DNA of 64,000 bases from Amblyomma americanum (taxonomy: Eukaryota; Arthropoda; Arachnida; Ixodida; Ixodidae): assembly GCF_052857255.1 (NCBI RefSeq), contig NC_135497.1:550851531-550915530 (forward strand), read 5' to 3'. The translations under genes and the position numbers were made by a program. Under the pieces are notes generated by a model that was not told where the DNA came from, ran no database searches, and saw only the letters and a program-made list of their open reading frames with translations. Shown in pieces: positions 41,829 to 53,040 of this stretch (its first letter is position 1; each line of letters opens with the position of its first letter).

Positions 41829-44800
41829 CATATTTATTTATATTTATTTACATTACCCCTCAGGGCCAGTGGAATTACAGAGGGGGAGTAAAATATACAA
41901 AAAGAGTGGAAAAATACAGTTGGTTACAAGAACATTTAAAAAGCATCTGAATATACAATGTTAGCTATTGCTACGCGGAACTGCTCGTCATTTACAATGC
42001 CAGCAACTTCTGCGGGAAGGTGGTTCCAGTCACGTGAGGTTCGCGGCAGGAATGACTGCGAGAAGCATTTTGCGTAGCATGACACATTCCCGACTTTGAG
42101 ATTATGATCAATACGGCGGGATACATAACTTGGCTTGGGGATGAGGTGATCACGTAAAGCAGGATGATGAAACAGCTTGTGGAACAGGGCGAGACGAAAC
42201 ACTTTTCTACGCGATGTCAGTGTAGGGAGGCAGAGATTAGATTTCATAGCAGCTATACTCGCTGTGCGGTTGTAGTTAGCAAGGATGAAACGTGCAGAGT
42301 TATTTTGAACCATCTCAAGATCATTAATTAGGTTGTCATGGGCAGGGTCCCATACAGGTGTTGCATACTCAAGTTTAGATCGTATTCGTGTTTTATAAAG
42401 CAATAGTTTGAAATTCGAAGGGACATTAAAAAAGTTACGACGTAAGTAGCCTAGCATGCGATTAGCATTTTTAATTATGTTCTCGGTATGAAGAGACCAA
42501 TTAAGATTTGAAGAAATGTGAACGCCTAGGTATTTACATGACGAGACTGATTCTAATGAGATGTTATCAATGTAGTAGTGAGTCGGGGGGGGGGGAGTTT
42601 TTCTAGATACACGCATGACTTTGCATTTGTTAATATTTAGCTGCATCAACCAATCTTTGCGCCAGTTCCCTATTGTGTTGAGGTCTGACTGAAGTAATGT
42701 AACGTCGTTATCGTTGGTTATTTCTCTAAAAATGACGCAATCATCAGCGAATAGGTGAATATGAGAGTTAACAAGAGAGGGCAGATCATTAATGTAAATT
42801 AGAAACAGTAGGGGTCCAAGAACTGAAACTTGTGGAACCCCGGAAGACACCTCTGTAGAACTGGTGTTGAAAGCGTTAGCAAAAACAAATTGTGAGCCAT
42901 TAAGTAGGAAACATTCAATCCATTTCAATAAGTTACAGTCAATATTCAATTGTTTTAGTTTGTGAAGTAAAAGTTTGTGACATACCTTGTCGAAAGGCTT
43001 TGAAAAGTCTAGAAATATACAGTCAGCTAGTGATGATAGGTCTAGAATATGATGCAATGCATGTGTAAGCGATATTAACTGTTTTTCGCAAGAGTAATAT
43101 TTTTGAAAACCGTGTTGCGCAGACGTAAAAAAGAAGTGAGATTCGAGGAAGTTAACAAGGTTGGTGAATATTATATGTTCAAGCATTTTGGAACAAGTAC
43201 TGGTAAGGAATATGGGACGATAATTATTTGGGGAAGCTTTGCTGCTGGATTTGTAGACTGGAACCACCTTTCCGATTTTCCACACGGTAGGTAGCGTTGA
43301 TTGGTCAAGTGATTGCTGGAAAAGTTGGTTAGTATTATGCAAGAATAAGGTGAAGTGCTTTTTAAGAACTTTGGGTTAATGCAGTCGTAACCTGGAGCGG
43401 AATGAACATTGAGTGCATCAATAAGGTTATCGACACCAGGAGTAGCAACAGCTATAGGTGGCATGGATACATAGTTGAAGTGGTGAGTTGGTGGCATGTG
43501 TACGTCAGACATAGCTGTAAAGTTGTCAGTGAATGCGTGGTTCAGAATCGTGGCACAAATATCGGAAGGAATGGGGTTGCCTGATGGGTCGGATAAAGCG
43601 ATGCTATCATCGGTGGAAGAAATAATGACCCGCCAGAATTTTTTCACAATTGTCGTTAACATAGAGGGCAGAACATGCGAGTGGAAGTGATTTTTAGCGT
43701 CTTTGAGAGCCTGAACATGCGTGTTGGAAGCTGCCGTGTACGAAGACCAACGCTCACTTATTGGCGAGAGCTTTGCGATGCGACGGAGGCGTTTCTTTTT
43801 GTTAGACAAGCGCTTAATGTGATTATTGTACCAGGGAGCGTTTGAGTGGGTGGTAACATTGCGCTGAGAAATATATTGTTCAGTGAATTGGCAGACTTTA
43901 GCTGTGAACATGCTCCAGTTAGTTTCAACACTACGGTTATCAAAGCTATCAAGGAAAAAGATCGATAAAAAGAGACTGCTCATTATTTATCGCCTGAAAA
44001 TTTGCCTTTTTGTAGTCACGTATAAATTGTTTTCTTTCTATTAGAATTCGGAGGGGCTAGGTTAATGTCAAATTGCATTAGCAAGTAGAGGCTGATGCCC
44101 GGAAGGTATGTAATAGGTGAGGCTATGCCAGATCGATTTGTCAAGATTAAATCTAGTGTATTCGACGCGTTGTCTGTTATTCTAGTTGCTTGTGTGCACA
44201 ATTGCACTAGCGAGAATACTGAGAACAGATCTAAAAATTCGCGACCTTGAGAAGAGAACGAGGGCATTAAAGGGGAGTCGGTATTCCATGTTATGTTTGA
44301 AAAATTGAAATCGCCGAATGAGAATAGTGGGGATGAAGGAAAGTGTGTTGGGACGATATTATAGCATCGTAAAGTTCGTTACTAAACGAAGGCAACGAGG
44401 AAGGTGGACGGTAGCATACGCCTATTACTACCCTCAGGTGATTAAGAGTGAGCGCAGCCCATACTATTTCTAGATTAGTCTGGAAATGTATACATGATGA
44501 TGGGATATTGTTTGAAATAGCGAGAAGCGCTCCGCCGCCTCTCTGCGTGCCCCGATCACAGCGGAAGAGCGAAAAGCGATGAGCATCGAAAAAGATATCA
44601 GTGTCGCGAACATGTGCAGTGAGCCAAGTTTCTGTTAACGCGATGATTTTAGCGGAACAAGTGTCGATAGCTGATGATAGAGAGTTATACTTGTTAAGAA
44701 CGCTTCTGATGTTAGTAAAAAGAAGCGATACTGAAGCTGTGAATGCCTGACCCCTACCCTCTCTCATGCCTAGGATGTGCGATCCGAGCTAGCGGCAGAG

Positions 44801-44880
44801 GCTGAACTGGCACGTGCGCTGCATGTATCAATGTTAATTACGGTGTTTGTGTTTGAGTCGTACATTTAAGATTTCTTGTT
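41829..44880 (-). pseudogene. CR1-like LINE ORF2 (endonuclease and RT), nearly full length
   Basis: Endonuclease: LLFTNIRSVLNKYNSLSSAI, IALTETWLT and VVIGVCYRPPSS (44767-44291), then DLFSVFSLVQLCTQATRITD and TLDLILTN (44267-44016). The linker follows (43983-43380). RT lies in one 468-codon open segment (43342-41936): NNYRPIFLTSTCSKMLEHII, CIFLDFSKPFDKVCHKLLL (first Asp), GVPQVSVLGPLLFLIYINDL and HLFADDCVIF (FADD box), then SCKYLGVHISSNLNWSLH. It ends with FLPRTSRDWNHLP. The usual Gly of GVPQG is Val. There is no RNase H. Only about three frame breaks separate the pieces, so this is a young copy. The 3' UTR ends in an AAATAAATAT tail near 41829. Confidence 0.88.
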
Positions 44881-44889
44881 CATAAGTAA

Positions 44890-45600
44890 CTTGTTGTAGC
44901 GCCTTGTGGGTGGGAGAATCACGTTGGCTATTCGCAAAATCGAGAAGCGTTTTACATGCGAGACGTGTTGCGACTGAATAATGTTCAGTAAGTGTGACCT
45001 TGTTTTATTTTAGGCTGTTGCGCTTGAGAGGATTGGTTTGGTTTATGGTTTATGGGGTTTAACGTCCCAAAGCGACTCAGGCTATGAGAGACGCCGTAGT
45101 GAAGGGCTCCGGAAATTTCGACACCTGGAGTTCTTTAACCTGCACTGACATCACACAATACAGGGGCCTCTAGAATTTCGCCTCCACCGAAATTCGACCG
45201 CCGCGGCCGGGATCGAACCCGTGTCTTTCGGGCCAGCAGCCAGGCGCCATAACCACTCAGCCACCGCGGCGGCCTGCTTGGAGAGGATTAATTCTTTCGT
45301 TTAAAAATTCACAAATTTCGCAATGACCGGACGACATTTGTCAGTACTGAAGGTTCCTAAACGGTGCGCGCATTCAATAGCATGGGGGGAAAGGGAGTCG
45401 GAAAGGTAGTCGGTAAGATTAGAAGTCACTTTTTCTTCAGTGTCCTGCCAGTTTTCATCGGCATCTGGAATGCCGTAGAAAATTAAGTTTTTACGCCGCG
45501 ATCTGTCATCCAGCTCATTCTGTCGTGATCGTAATGACCTTACCTGCGTGGAAAGTTCACCTGAGTTCGAATGGTTGAAATCACCTGAGGCAGGATATAG
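44890..45600 (-). pseudogene. CR1-like LINE ORF1, split by a SINE
   Basis: N-terminal of the split: SGELSTQVRSLRSRQNELDD, RSRRKNLIFYGIPDADENWQ and HAIECAHRLGTFSTDKCRPV (45590-45290). Coiled-coil and RRM-like features resemble LINE ORF1 RNA-binding proteins. C-terminal beyond the SINE: VTLTEHYSVATRLACKTLLD (45020-44930). It lies just upstream of ORF2. It is disrupted by the SINE at 45040-45272. Confidence 0.7.
45040..45272 (-). mobile_element. Full-length Ruka-like SINE
   Basis: Read on the minus strand: head GCCGCGGTGGCTGAGTGGTT with box A, then box B (the GATCGAACCC region at 45206-45220 on the plus strand), body, and 3' tail TAAACCCCATAAACCATAAA. Flanks CTTGAGAGGATT (about 45023-45034) and CTTGGAGAGGATT (about 45277-45289) form a near-identical target duplication. 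It is the most complete copy in the window and a useful reference for the others. Confidence 0.9.
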
Positions 45601-45604
45601 AGTG

Positions 45605-46660
45605 CTAGAGCTCTATTAAGCATGGCTGGACGCGGTTTAGTTTCAGTTGATCTTTATTCTTTCGAGACTTGAGCGAGAGCAAATCATGTGATGCATCACG
45701 TGCCACAAGTGCACGAGCGAGCGTCCTGAGCGGAGGTCGGCGCACGTGGCTGCCAAGCGCGCAGCTATGGCGTCGATGAAGAAGATCGAGGGACCTGCCA
45801 CCCTGCGATTTTGCACATGCGGCGCGCCTCCCGTTAGAGGTCAAATCCAAGAGCCAGATGACCTTGAGGCTTAGTATGGTAGGAGTAGAGCCCTCCGCTG
45901 TAAAACATTCTGTTTGAAGTTTGGGATTTAATTATTCCGTAGAGAGGCACACAGAGCAGCTCGACAGAAAGCACCAACGAGTGCGGACATCTCAAGCACG
46001 AGACTCGTGCGCGGACGATCAGGGAAGACGAAGAAACATATCTGGCGCTTGGACTTCGTTTTTTTCCTTGCAATGTGTCCTGTGGACGGCGCCGACGGCA
46101 CCAAACTGAGGAAATAGCTAAGAGCTAACGCTCTAAAAGCTCATATCGTTTGTGATGCAACATGCGGTGCCCTTCAGAGCGTTTTTGGCTGTTATTTATT
46201 ATCCATATCAACGGCTTCCCACTGACACATAAGCCGGCCTGAATAACTGCATAGTTTACTACTCCGTTAATTCCACCGTTGATGAGATTTCTCAAGTGAC
46301 TGACTTCGAACTTATTTCTATTTTGTGTAGTAAATGAGAAATGGCGTCTGAATAAAAACGAACTGTGAGGTTATTTTTAGTGATTTATACAAATTTTAAC
46401 TTCTAATATAGGATATTGCCTCGAGCTTGATGCTGGAAATATTCCGGCATTCAACTCATACCCAACCTTCCGTGGCTCACACATGCTATGCTCATAGAAC
46501 AAAAGCATGCAGGCTACTAAGATATCTGCGACGGAATTTCTGGAACTCACTGAATACGTTGTGAAAACTGGCTTACCTAGACGCTTTTACACCCGCAGCT
46601 GGAGTAGGTTTACTCGTATAGACCCTGATCAATGCCCACAATTCGATTCGCTCCCGCTGT
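45605..46660. other. Unassigned interval
   Basis: A moderately GC-rich stretch to 45840, then AT-rich. No supported gene or repeat; short open frames only. The 5' UTR of the CR1-like LINE may extend into its beginning. Confidence 0.3.
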
Positions 46661-46664
46661 ATGC

Positions 46665-47103
46665 ACAGGGTGTTTCACTTAAGATTTTACGCAATTTTTA
46701 AAATAGGCATTTTGAGTTAGAAGAGCGCAATTTTCAGCATAGCATTGTCAGCGTTGTAGTGCATCAGAATACACGTAAGACGTGCCAACTAATATTCAGT
46801 AGTTGCTTTTTAACTATAACTATTGAGCTTTTTTATTATTAAGAGGCGTGTAGCCCACCGTAAGTGATATCGATATCAATTTTTCGAATTTCGAAAACGC
46901 AGTTACCATCGGCGCTGTGGTACAAAAAAGTTTGGCTATTTCGGTGTGTTGTGCGCATTGGAGAGGCTGCTTTGTCTGCAGGCTTCTCGAAAACGCATGT
47001 ATTTCTTCGTGATGCATCCAAAACGTATTGGGCAACAGCGTTGAGAGCAACAGCGTTTTGGAAAATCTAAAATATGACATCGATATTCTGACACGCCTCT
47101 TAT
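46665..47103. mobile_element. MITE copy 2, right end lost
   Basis: Starts CAGGGTGTTTCACTTAAG and follows copy 1 (11486-12143) through AGTTAGAAGAGCG, GCATAGCATTGTCAGC, the internal GATATCGATATCAATTTTTC tract and CGAAAACGCATGTATTTC. It stops after TTCTGACACGCCTCTT, so most of the right inverted arm is absent. Confidence 0.8.
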
Positions 47104-47250
47104 CTGAAAGGCCTCTCAAGAAGTGGCTGACGTATACTATGATATAACGCCATTACAGCTACCACAATAGAGCTCTGGCGCACGCAGGTGAGAGACTGCC
47201 GTATACGCTACGAAAATCAAGATGTCTTTGTAGCCATAGCTACATTACGG

Positions 47251-47480
47251 CGATAGCTACATTACGGTAGCATTTCGAGCCTTCAGCGTGGCAGCGCCGC
47301 CACCCTGTGGCTGCGCCGCCACGCTGTCACGTGGTTGTTCATGTGGTGCGGAGCAGCTGCCGGCGGCGCGCCCTGTGGCTGATCACGTGGTTCCTCACGT
47401 GGTTGGTCACGTAACCAAGTTCCACTCAGCCAGCTGTAGGTAGTGCGTCACTCCAGGTTTATCCAGAGCTAAACCACCGC
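47251..47480. repeat. GC-rich direct repeat, copy A
   Basis: CGATAGCTACATTACGGTAG, GCCACCCTGTGGCTGCGCCG, CGGAGCAGCTGCCGGCGGCG, repeated ACGTGG/CCACGT hexamers and CCAGCTGTAGG...GTCACTCCAGGTTTA recur in the same order at 48183-48560 (copy B). Confidence 0.85.
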
Positions 47481-47514
47481 GAATTTCTTCTGATTTGTAT
47501 CAATATTATTCTTT

Positions 47515-48170
47515 TTAATATTACCTGTAAAGTTCGGCTATGTGCAGACGACTGTGTCGTTTTCCATGTTGCGGAAATTTCCTCTGATGTGTTAAACTTC
47601 AGCGAAACTTGGATTCGATCCAATGCTGGTGCTCAAAAAGGCAAATATATTTCAATGCTACAAAATGCCAATTTATTCCTTCCCTCGAAAGCGTTCCCCA
47701 TAACAAACAAGTTACTCATTACATAAGTCCTCCTCCAAAAAGTACTTGAATATAAGTATCTCGGCGTTTATTTTATATCCAACCTAACGTGGACTCGGCA
47801 AGTTGAGTTGAGTATATTACATCCAAATCCTGCAAAATGCTTAATTTCTTAAAAACAGATTTCAAGAAAGCACAGTCTAATGTCGAACAACTCCGGTATT
47901 TCACTTACATACGACCAATTCTTGACTATGCATGCCCTGTATGGGACCCCTAGTTTGCTTACTAATCTGACGTGCTCGAGCGCGTCCAGAATAATGCTGC
48001 GAGATTTGTGTCCAATAATTAGCTTCTCAACTAGTGTCACGTACGCCTCTTAAAAACCACCTTGGTTGGGGATCTTTCGCTAAAAGTAGGAAACATTTGA
48101 GGTTACAAATTATGCATCGCACCTATTTTGGAAAGCTGAGCATTGACAAACACCTTTACCTGCTTCAACC
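47515..48170 (+). pseudogene. LINE RT C-terminal fragment between the direct repeats
   Basis: Plus-strand pieces include VRLCADDCVVFHVAEIS (active site with Cys for the residue before ADD), EYKYLGVYFISNLTWTRQVE, CKMLNFLKTDFKKAQ and ILDYACPVWDP, with stops and frame breaks. The motif order is that of Jockey/CR1-like RT C-termini. Confidence 0.7.
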
Positions 48171-48182
48171 CCACTTTTGTAG

Positions 48183-48560
48183 CGATAGCTACATAACGGT
48201 TGCATTTCGAGCATTCAGCGTGGCGGTGCCGCCACCCCGTGGCTGCGCCGCCACGTTGTCACAGTGGTGCGGAGCAGCTGCCGGCGGCGCCGTGACGTGG
48301 CTGATCACGTGGTTCGTCACGTGGTTGGTCACGTGACCAGCCACATGGCGCGGAGCAACTGCTGCTGCCGGCGCGGCGCACTGGTGAAACAGAACAGCCA
48401 CAGCTGTGCGCAAGCGCCGTGTCAAGTGGGACGAAGATGAAGAACGAACGCCCAGAGAAACAGAGCGCCGCAATACTGACTTTGCAATTCAACTGAGCAA
48501 GTTCCACTCGGCCAGCTGTAGCTATCGCGTCACTCCAGGTTTAACGAAAGCTACACCACT
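48183..48560. repeat. GC-rich direct repeat, copy B
   Basis: Same motif order as copy A, but with an extra 120 bp (about 48345-48495, GCTGCTGCCGGCGCGGCGCA to TGACTTTGCAATTCAACTGA) before the final CCAGCTGTAGC tract. It includes (TCACGTGG)-type repeats and a CACGTG palindrome. Confidence 0.85.
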
Positions 48561-49200
48561 GACAATTTTTTTTATTCTGCGCCACGTCAGAAGCATGCAT
48601 ATTTTTCCTAAAAAAATTTATGTCTGCGATGCGAATGTTTTTGGCGAAAACCCACACTGGGATCGAGAACTTGCAGCGCCTATAATAGGTGTAATTCGCA
48701 CGCCAACCAACGCGTATAGAAAACGCAGAACAATGCTACAAAATGTAAATATTATTGTGCGAAACGACACACATTGATCAGTGTGATTCAGCAAAAATAT
48801 CAGCGCCCTGATGATATCGCAAGAAGTTTTAAACACGCACACTACTTTAGGCACCACCAAATGCTCAGTACCTCACCGAGGACGGTGTGCTTTGTCGCAG
48901 CAAAATTCTTAAAGGGTCTCTGAAACGCTTTCCGAGTAGAGCACATCAATTTACTTAATAACTGCGCTGTGTAGCCATGAAAACCAGAGCCAAATAATAT
49001 TCTTCTACACACAGCAGACGACCCAGAATCCGGCGTCAAAGCTGGCGAGCCCTTCCCGACGACTTTTCACGCACGCACCCTCCTTCGTCCCCCGCATCTG
49101 TGTAGACAAGGTGAGACGTGGCCATTGGTTAGATTCTTTCAGACGTCAGGCAGCTACCGTGGCCGCGGCCAATAAGCCGCTTAGCTGCGGCAGGTCGGGA
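48561..49200. other. Unassigned interval
   Basis: No supported gene or repeat. GC content rises toward the poly-G tract. Confidence 0.3.
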
Positions 49201-49215
49201 AGCTCCGCTCCCAGA

Positions 49216-49242
49216 GGGGGGGGGGGGGGGGGGGGGGGGGGG
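49216..49242. repeat. Run of 27 G
   Basis: An uninterrupted G tract in the assembly; its length is likely to be inexact in any sequencing. It could form a G-quadruplex on the plus strand. Confidence 0.95.
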
Positions 49243-49329
49243 CTTGTCGGCGAAGGCGCGCCTACCTTCCAGTGTGCAAAAATTGACGAGAGGAGAGGGA
49301 AAGCAGGGAAGCCCGATCAAAACGCACGA

Positions 49330-49890
49330 CAGAATTTTTTGTCGCGCATCTGTCGCGCGACACAATTTTGTGTCGCAAGACAAGCTGTCTTGTCGTTCCT
49401 TGTGTCGTGCGACAAGCTTCGTGTCGTGGGTTCTTTCGCGCGACAAAGTTGTTTGTAGTAGGTTCTGCCGCACGATAGACATCTTTCCTGCATTTTGTAG
49501 TGCGAAGGTCGCTGTCGCAGCATTTGTCGCGCGACAGGTTTCTGTCGCAGGTACTGTCGCGCGACAGTGGGAGTCGTGCCGCGCGAAAGAGATTGCGTGC
49601 CTCAGCAAAGTTGCCTGTCGTGGGTTCAGTCGCGCGACAGACTTCTAGAGCGCCTCTTTTCACGCAACAAAAGTACCTGTAGTGCGTCCTGTCGCGCGAC
49701 ACAACAGCTTGTCGTGGGATATGCCGCGCGACAGATACCTGTCGTGGGATGAGTCACGCGACAGATACCTGTCGTGGATTGTGCCGCGCGATAGATACCT
49801 ATTGTGGGATGTGTCATACGACAGATTCCTGGTGAGGGTAATTATTTTACTGCAGAATTCTAGAAATACTGTCGTGCGGTCGTGTGACAG
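49330..49890. repeat. Palindrome-based minisatellite (GTCGCGCGAC core)
   Basis: The core GTCGCGCGAC or close variants recurs about every 30 bp, with CCTGTCGTGGGATGAG-like spacers. At 49553-49568 ACTGTCGCGCGACAGT is a perfect 16-bp palindrome. Near the right end the units are regular 30-mers (about 49700-49830). The minus strand accordingly shows an artefactual peptide repeat (HDRYLSR). Confidence 0.9.
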
Positions 49891-49899
49891 CGATAGGAT

Positions 49900-50690
49900 C
49901 AAATTGACCAAAGAGGCTTCAAAGCGCGTTCACTGTGGCGAGTCGCGAAGAGGATGCGAGGTGCTCTGGTCTGTTGGTGACGGACACCGAGCGAAATGAA
50001 GTGCTCATTCACATTGGCGAATCGAGTTTTCAACTCGCTTCCCGCGACCTGGCTCTCTCACCGAACGAGAATTGGCTTAGAGGAGAGGCACTGCTCGAGC
50101 ACTCACCTAATTCCCTTCTGTTCCCACATGACAATGTGACGAAAGTTGTGCATGCTCAAGAGTATAATGCGGCTTTGAAAGCCCAAAAAGCTGTAATGCA
50201 CAAGCGGCGAAGCCAGCGGTGCCTGCGTATCCGCACGCTCTTGCGGTGGCGGCATGTAGCTGCAGCCACGACAGCGCCTGCACACCAAATGGTGTGCGCA
50301 AGTCGAATGGCGCTACTGAAAGTCAGTGTCCTCTTGGCTTCTGTGACATGTTCAAGCCATGTAACATAATGTACCGCTACTACTATATGCGCAGAAAAAA
50401 CCAAGGACACTTCTATGCGTCGCGGAAAAGAATGTCGTTAATTGTCAATCAGGGAAAATTACTCGCCATAACCATCCGGCTACACAAAGGCAGCATGTGT
50501 GTACATGCACGCAGTTCTCTGTATAAATGTTCAAAGCAACCCCGATATCATTTTTCCGCGCGTTTCAGTTTTAAGAGCGTCAGCTCTTACTACTTACGTT
50601 TGTCAAGGACACGTCTGTCTGCAGGGAAGGTCAAATTAGCCAAGACAGTTACCACACTATATCACATAGCAACAGCGGGCGCGTAGAGCC
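49900..50690. other. Interval with one unassigned open frame
   Basis: A 144-codon plus-strand open frame (49935-50369) begins MASREEDARCSGLLVTDTER. It has no recognisable domain, no convincing splice or polyadenylation signal, and a Cys/Arg/Ala-rich second half. I do not call it a gene. Confidence 0.25.
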
Positions 50691-50693
50691 TCA

Positions 50694-50985
50694 GTTGTCA
50701 CAGATACCTTCGATCCGTTTTACATATGCCAGTATAGCGGCTATCGAAGTGGAACACCGGGGACCCCCATTTGCATCAAATTTGGGGGCCGCCCGTTTGA
50801 CGCATAACGATCGAAGTGGTGTCATTTGACTTTTCATGTTCCTGAGGATAAAATAAATATTTAGATGAAGCCCAAAATATGTGTGGGATTCGCACCGACG
50901 ACCTTTTCGCCCCCAAACCGTGCATTCCGGGGACTTCCAGACAGCCATAAGGCCTAATCGTTTGTCGCAGAGAGTTCCGGATGCT
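50694..50985 (-). mobile_element. Possible third tRNA-derived SINE-like repeat
   Basis: The minus strand starts with an A-box-like TTATGGCTGTCTGGAAG, then a box-B-like GGTGCGAATCCCACA about 55 bases on. After it come ATATTTTGGGCTTCATC, GGAACATGAAAAGTCAAATG, CACTTCGATCGTTATGCG and GGTGTTCCACTTCGATAGCC. Structure (tRNA-like head plus body) fits a SINE, but there is no second copy in this window to confirm it. Confidence 0.4.
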
Positions 50986-50989
50986 GTCA

Positions 50990-53040
50990 AACAATTCATC
51001 TTGTTGCAATGCACACGTTTATGAAATTCGTTAACTGATATATAAGGAGGAAACATACCGGATATAGCGAAGGTGGCTGTAAATCGCAATAGTAGTGCAA
51101 AATCTTTGAAGTAGATGACGCTGCTTGTATCTTAGAACGAATGTTCCCGAAACGAAATGCCCTCAGATGTTTGTATTTTGTCTTCTCCACGTTTGCTGAG
51201 CACCCCGATCTAAACACTTGAAGCTCTCGTAGCTAACGCTCTTAAGTCCAACGCTGATGCAGTGTTGGCGGAGATTTTTTTTTTAGCGGCAGTGACGTGG
51301 TGCTTATCATAAAATAGCAAAAAAAAATACTTTACGATGTCGTTCATTGCCTTTACTGAAAATTTCATGACGGTGACACGAAAATGTCGCTAAATATAGA
51401 CAGCAGCGTATGCAGCCGAAGGTGAAATGCGGCGGCCGGCGAGTTTGAACCGATTTGATTTTCGGTCGAAATGAGAATAAAGTCTTGGGACTGACATCAA
51501 CCGCGCGCTTTAAAGAGTTTCGCCTGCTTTGACACAGTCTAGCTCCTGTGCACCCGCGCTTGGTCCTCTAAACTACTCTGGTCCCAGTGTGACTGTGTGC
51601 TATGACAATTTGAGCGAAAAGGAGGATGTCTGGGGGTTTTGATGTGCACCGCGGCCATACAGTTGAGCGACATGATAACGTACGGGAGCGGCATGCCAGC
51701 CTGAATACCGGCCCGCAGCGTCAGAAAAATGCCACAGTAATGTTTGTTCAAGTCCATACTAAGCCGTCGGATGGAGTATCGTTGGCCAATATCGAGTCGT
51801 TGGTAGAAGCGATAACAGGAATACAAACAAATGTCTCCCCACGGCGCCTTTAATTGCTGCTGCTCAATCGCGGCTCCCCTGGCCTCAGCTGGCTCCGCTC
51901 CTGAAGGTGTCGCGGAAACCGAGCATATCTTTGTTTTACTATGAGACGAGGTTCACAGTAAAACGATGACGAGAGCAGCACCTCAGCGCTAGCCAGTTTC
52001 GAAGTGCACTCAGCTGCTGCATCGATGCGAAACCGGCTAGGCTTAGCGACGACTAGGGCAGCCAGGGGGTATCGCATAGTTCATTGCCCGGCGCGCCCGC
52101 CGGCGGCGTCGTTCCCGAAAGCTCGCCTCGCTCACTCCCGCTGGCTGACTGATTGGCTCAACAGCTTGCGACCTTCCCTCGGAAGGCTGGAAAATCGAGA
52201 AGCGAGCGACTGGCGCTGCGACTGAGCGATACTTTATGCCCACGCTTGCACTACTGGTGAACAACCTTTAACGCACATATGCTTGGGTTATCGGCTGCTT
52301 TGCGGCGAGTCTTAGTTAAGATCGTCCGCGACGCCATCCTCACCGTCCGTGACGCACAGGCTGAGAACTTCAATTCCAGTACATGCCGAAACAACTCGTA
52401 TTTTTCGTAACGATACGAGCTCAAAAACACGCCTGCTTCGATGCGCTAGTGGGTTCTTGCTTGTTAAACTACACGCGATCAGGATGCGGCGAGTGCTAGC
52501 CACTGTTGCATATTAGCTAAAGTGAGACGCAAGTATCGACGTAGTTTCGTAACGCAGTTGATATCAAAGCACTCCGCTTGTACTGGTCACCGATTAAGCG
52601 GTTAAGTTTCATGATCTCCGGTGAGCGTGCCAGTGTCGCGCAAATTAATGCATCGCAGCTACTCTCCATCGTGCCAATTGCGTTGAACTTATCCACGATA
52701 TTCGCCAGCTTGAGATACGGCGCTTTTCTTCGCTGTTTTTGTCGCAACTTAGTGATTTTATCTGGCATCAAACGAAATTGCATTCTGTCAACACCGTCGT
52801 CTGCTCCGTCGTCTGCTAGGCATCCGGGTCACTTCAGGGGATCACAGGATCGCAGCTTCTACAAACGACATGCCAGAAAAAGTAACTGAAAGCGCTTTAG
52901 TATTCTTAAATAATCTAAAAATAATTTAAAATAAATGCAGTGTCTTTGTTGTGAAGATAATATAAGTATTCATGGTTTAAATAACAAATCTTTTTGTCGG
53001 TTGTAATTTTTCACCGACGCGAAAGCGCAGCCGTCGGCGC
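50990..53040. other. Unassigned interval, partly CpG-rich
   Basis: CpG-rich stretch at about 51970-52220 could be promoter-like, but no gene start could be attached to it. An 88-codon minus-strand frame (52783-52517) and the others lack motifs. Confidence 0.3.

Noticed and set aside
49330..49890. CRISPR array
   Set aside because: Repeats are short, variable palindromes without unique regular spacers, and the DNA is eukaryotic.
49262..49911. Minus-strand frames with HDRYLSR repeats as a repeat protein
   Set aside because: Produced by the palindromic minisatellite; every frame is open for the same reason.
49935..50369. 144-codon open frame as a host gene
   Set aside because: No domain, splice or polyadenylation signal, and composition close to its surroundings.
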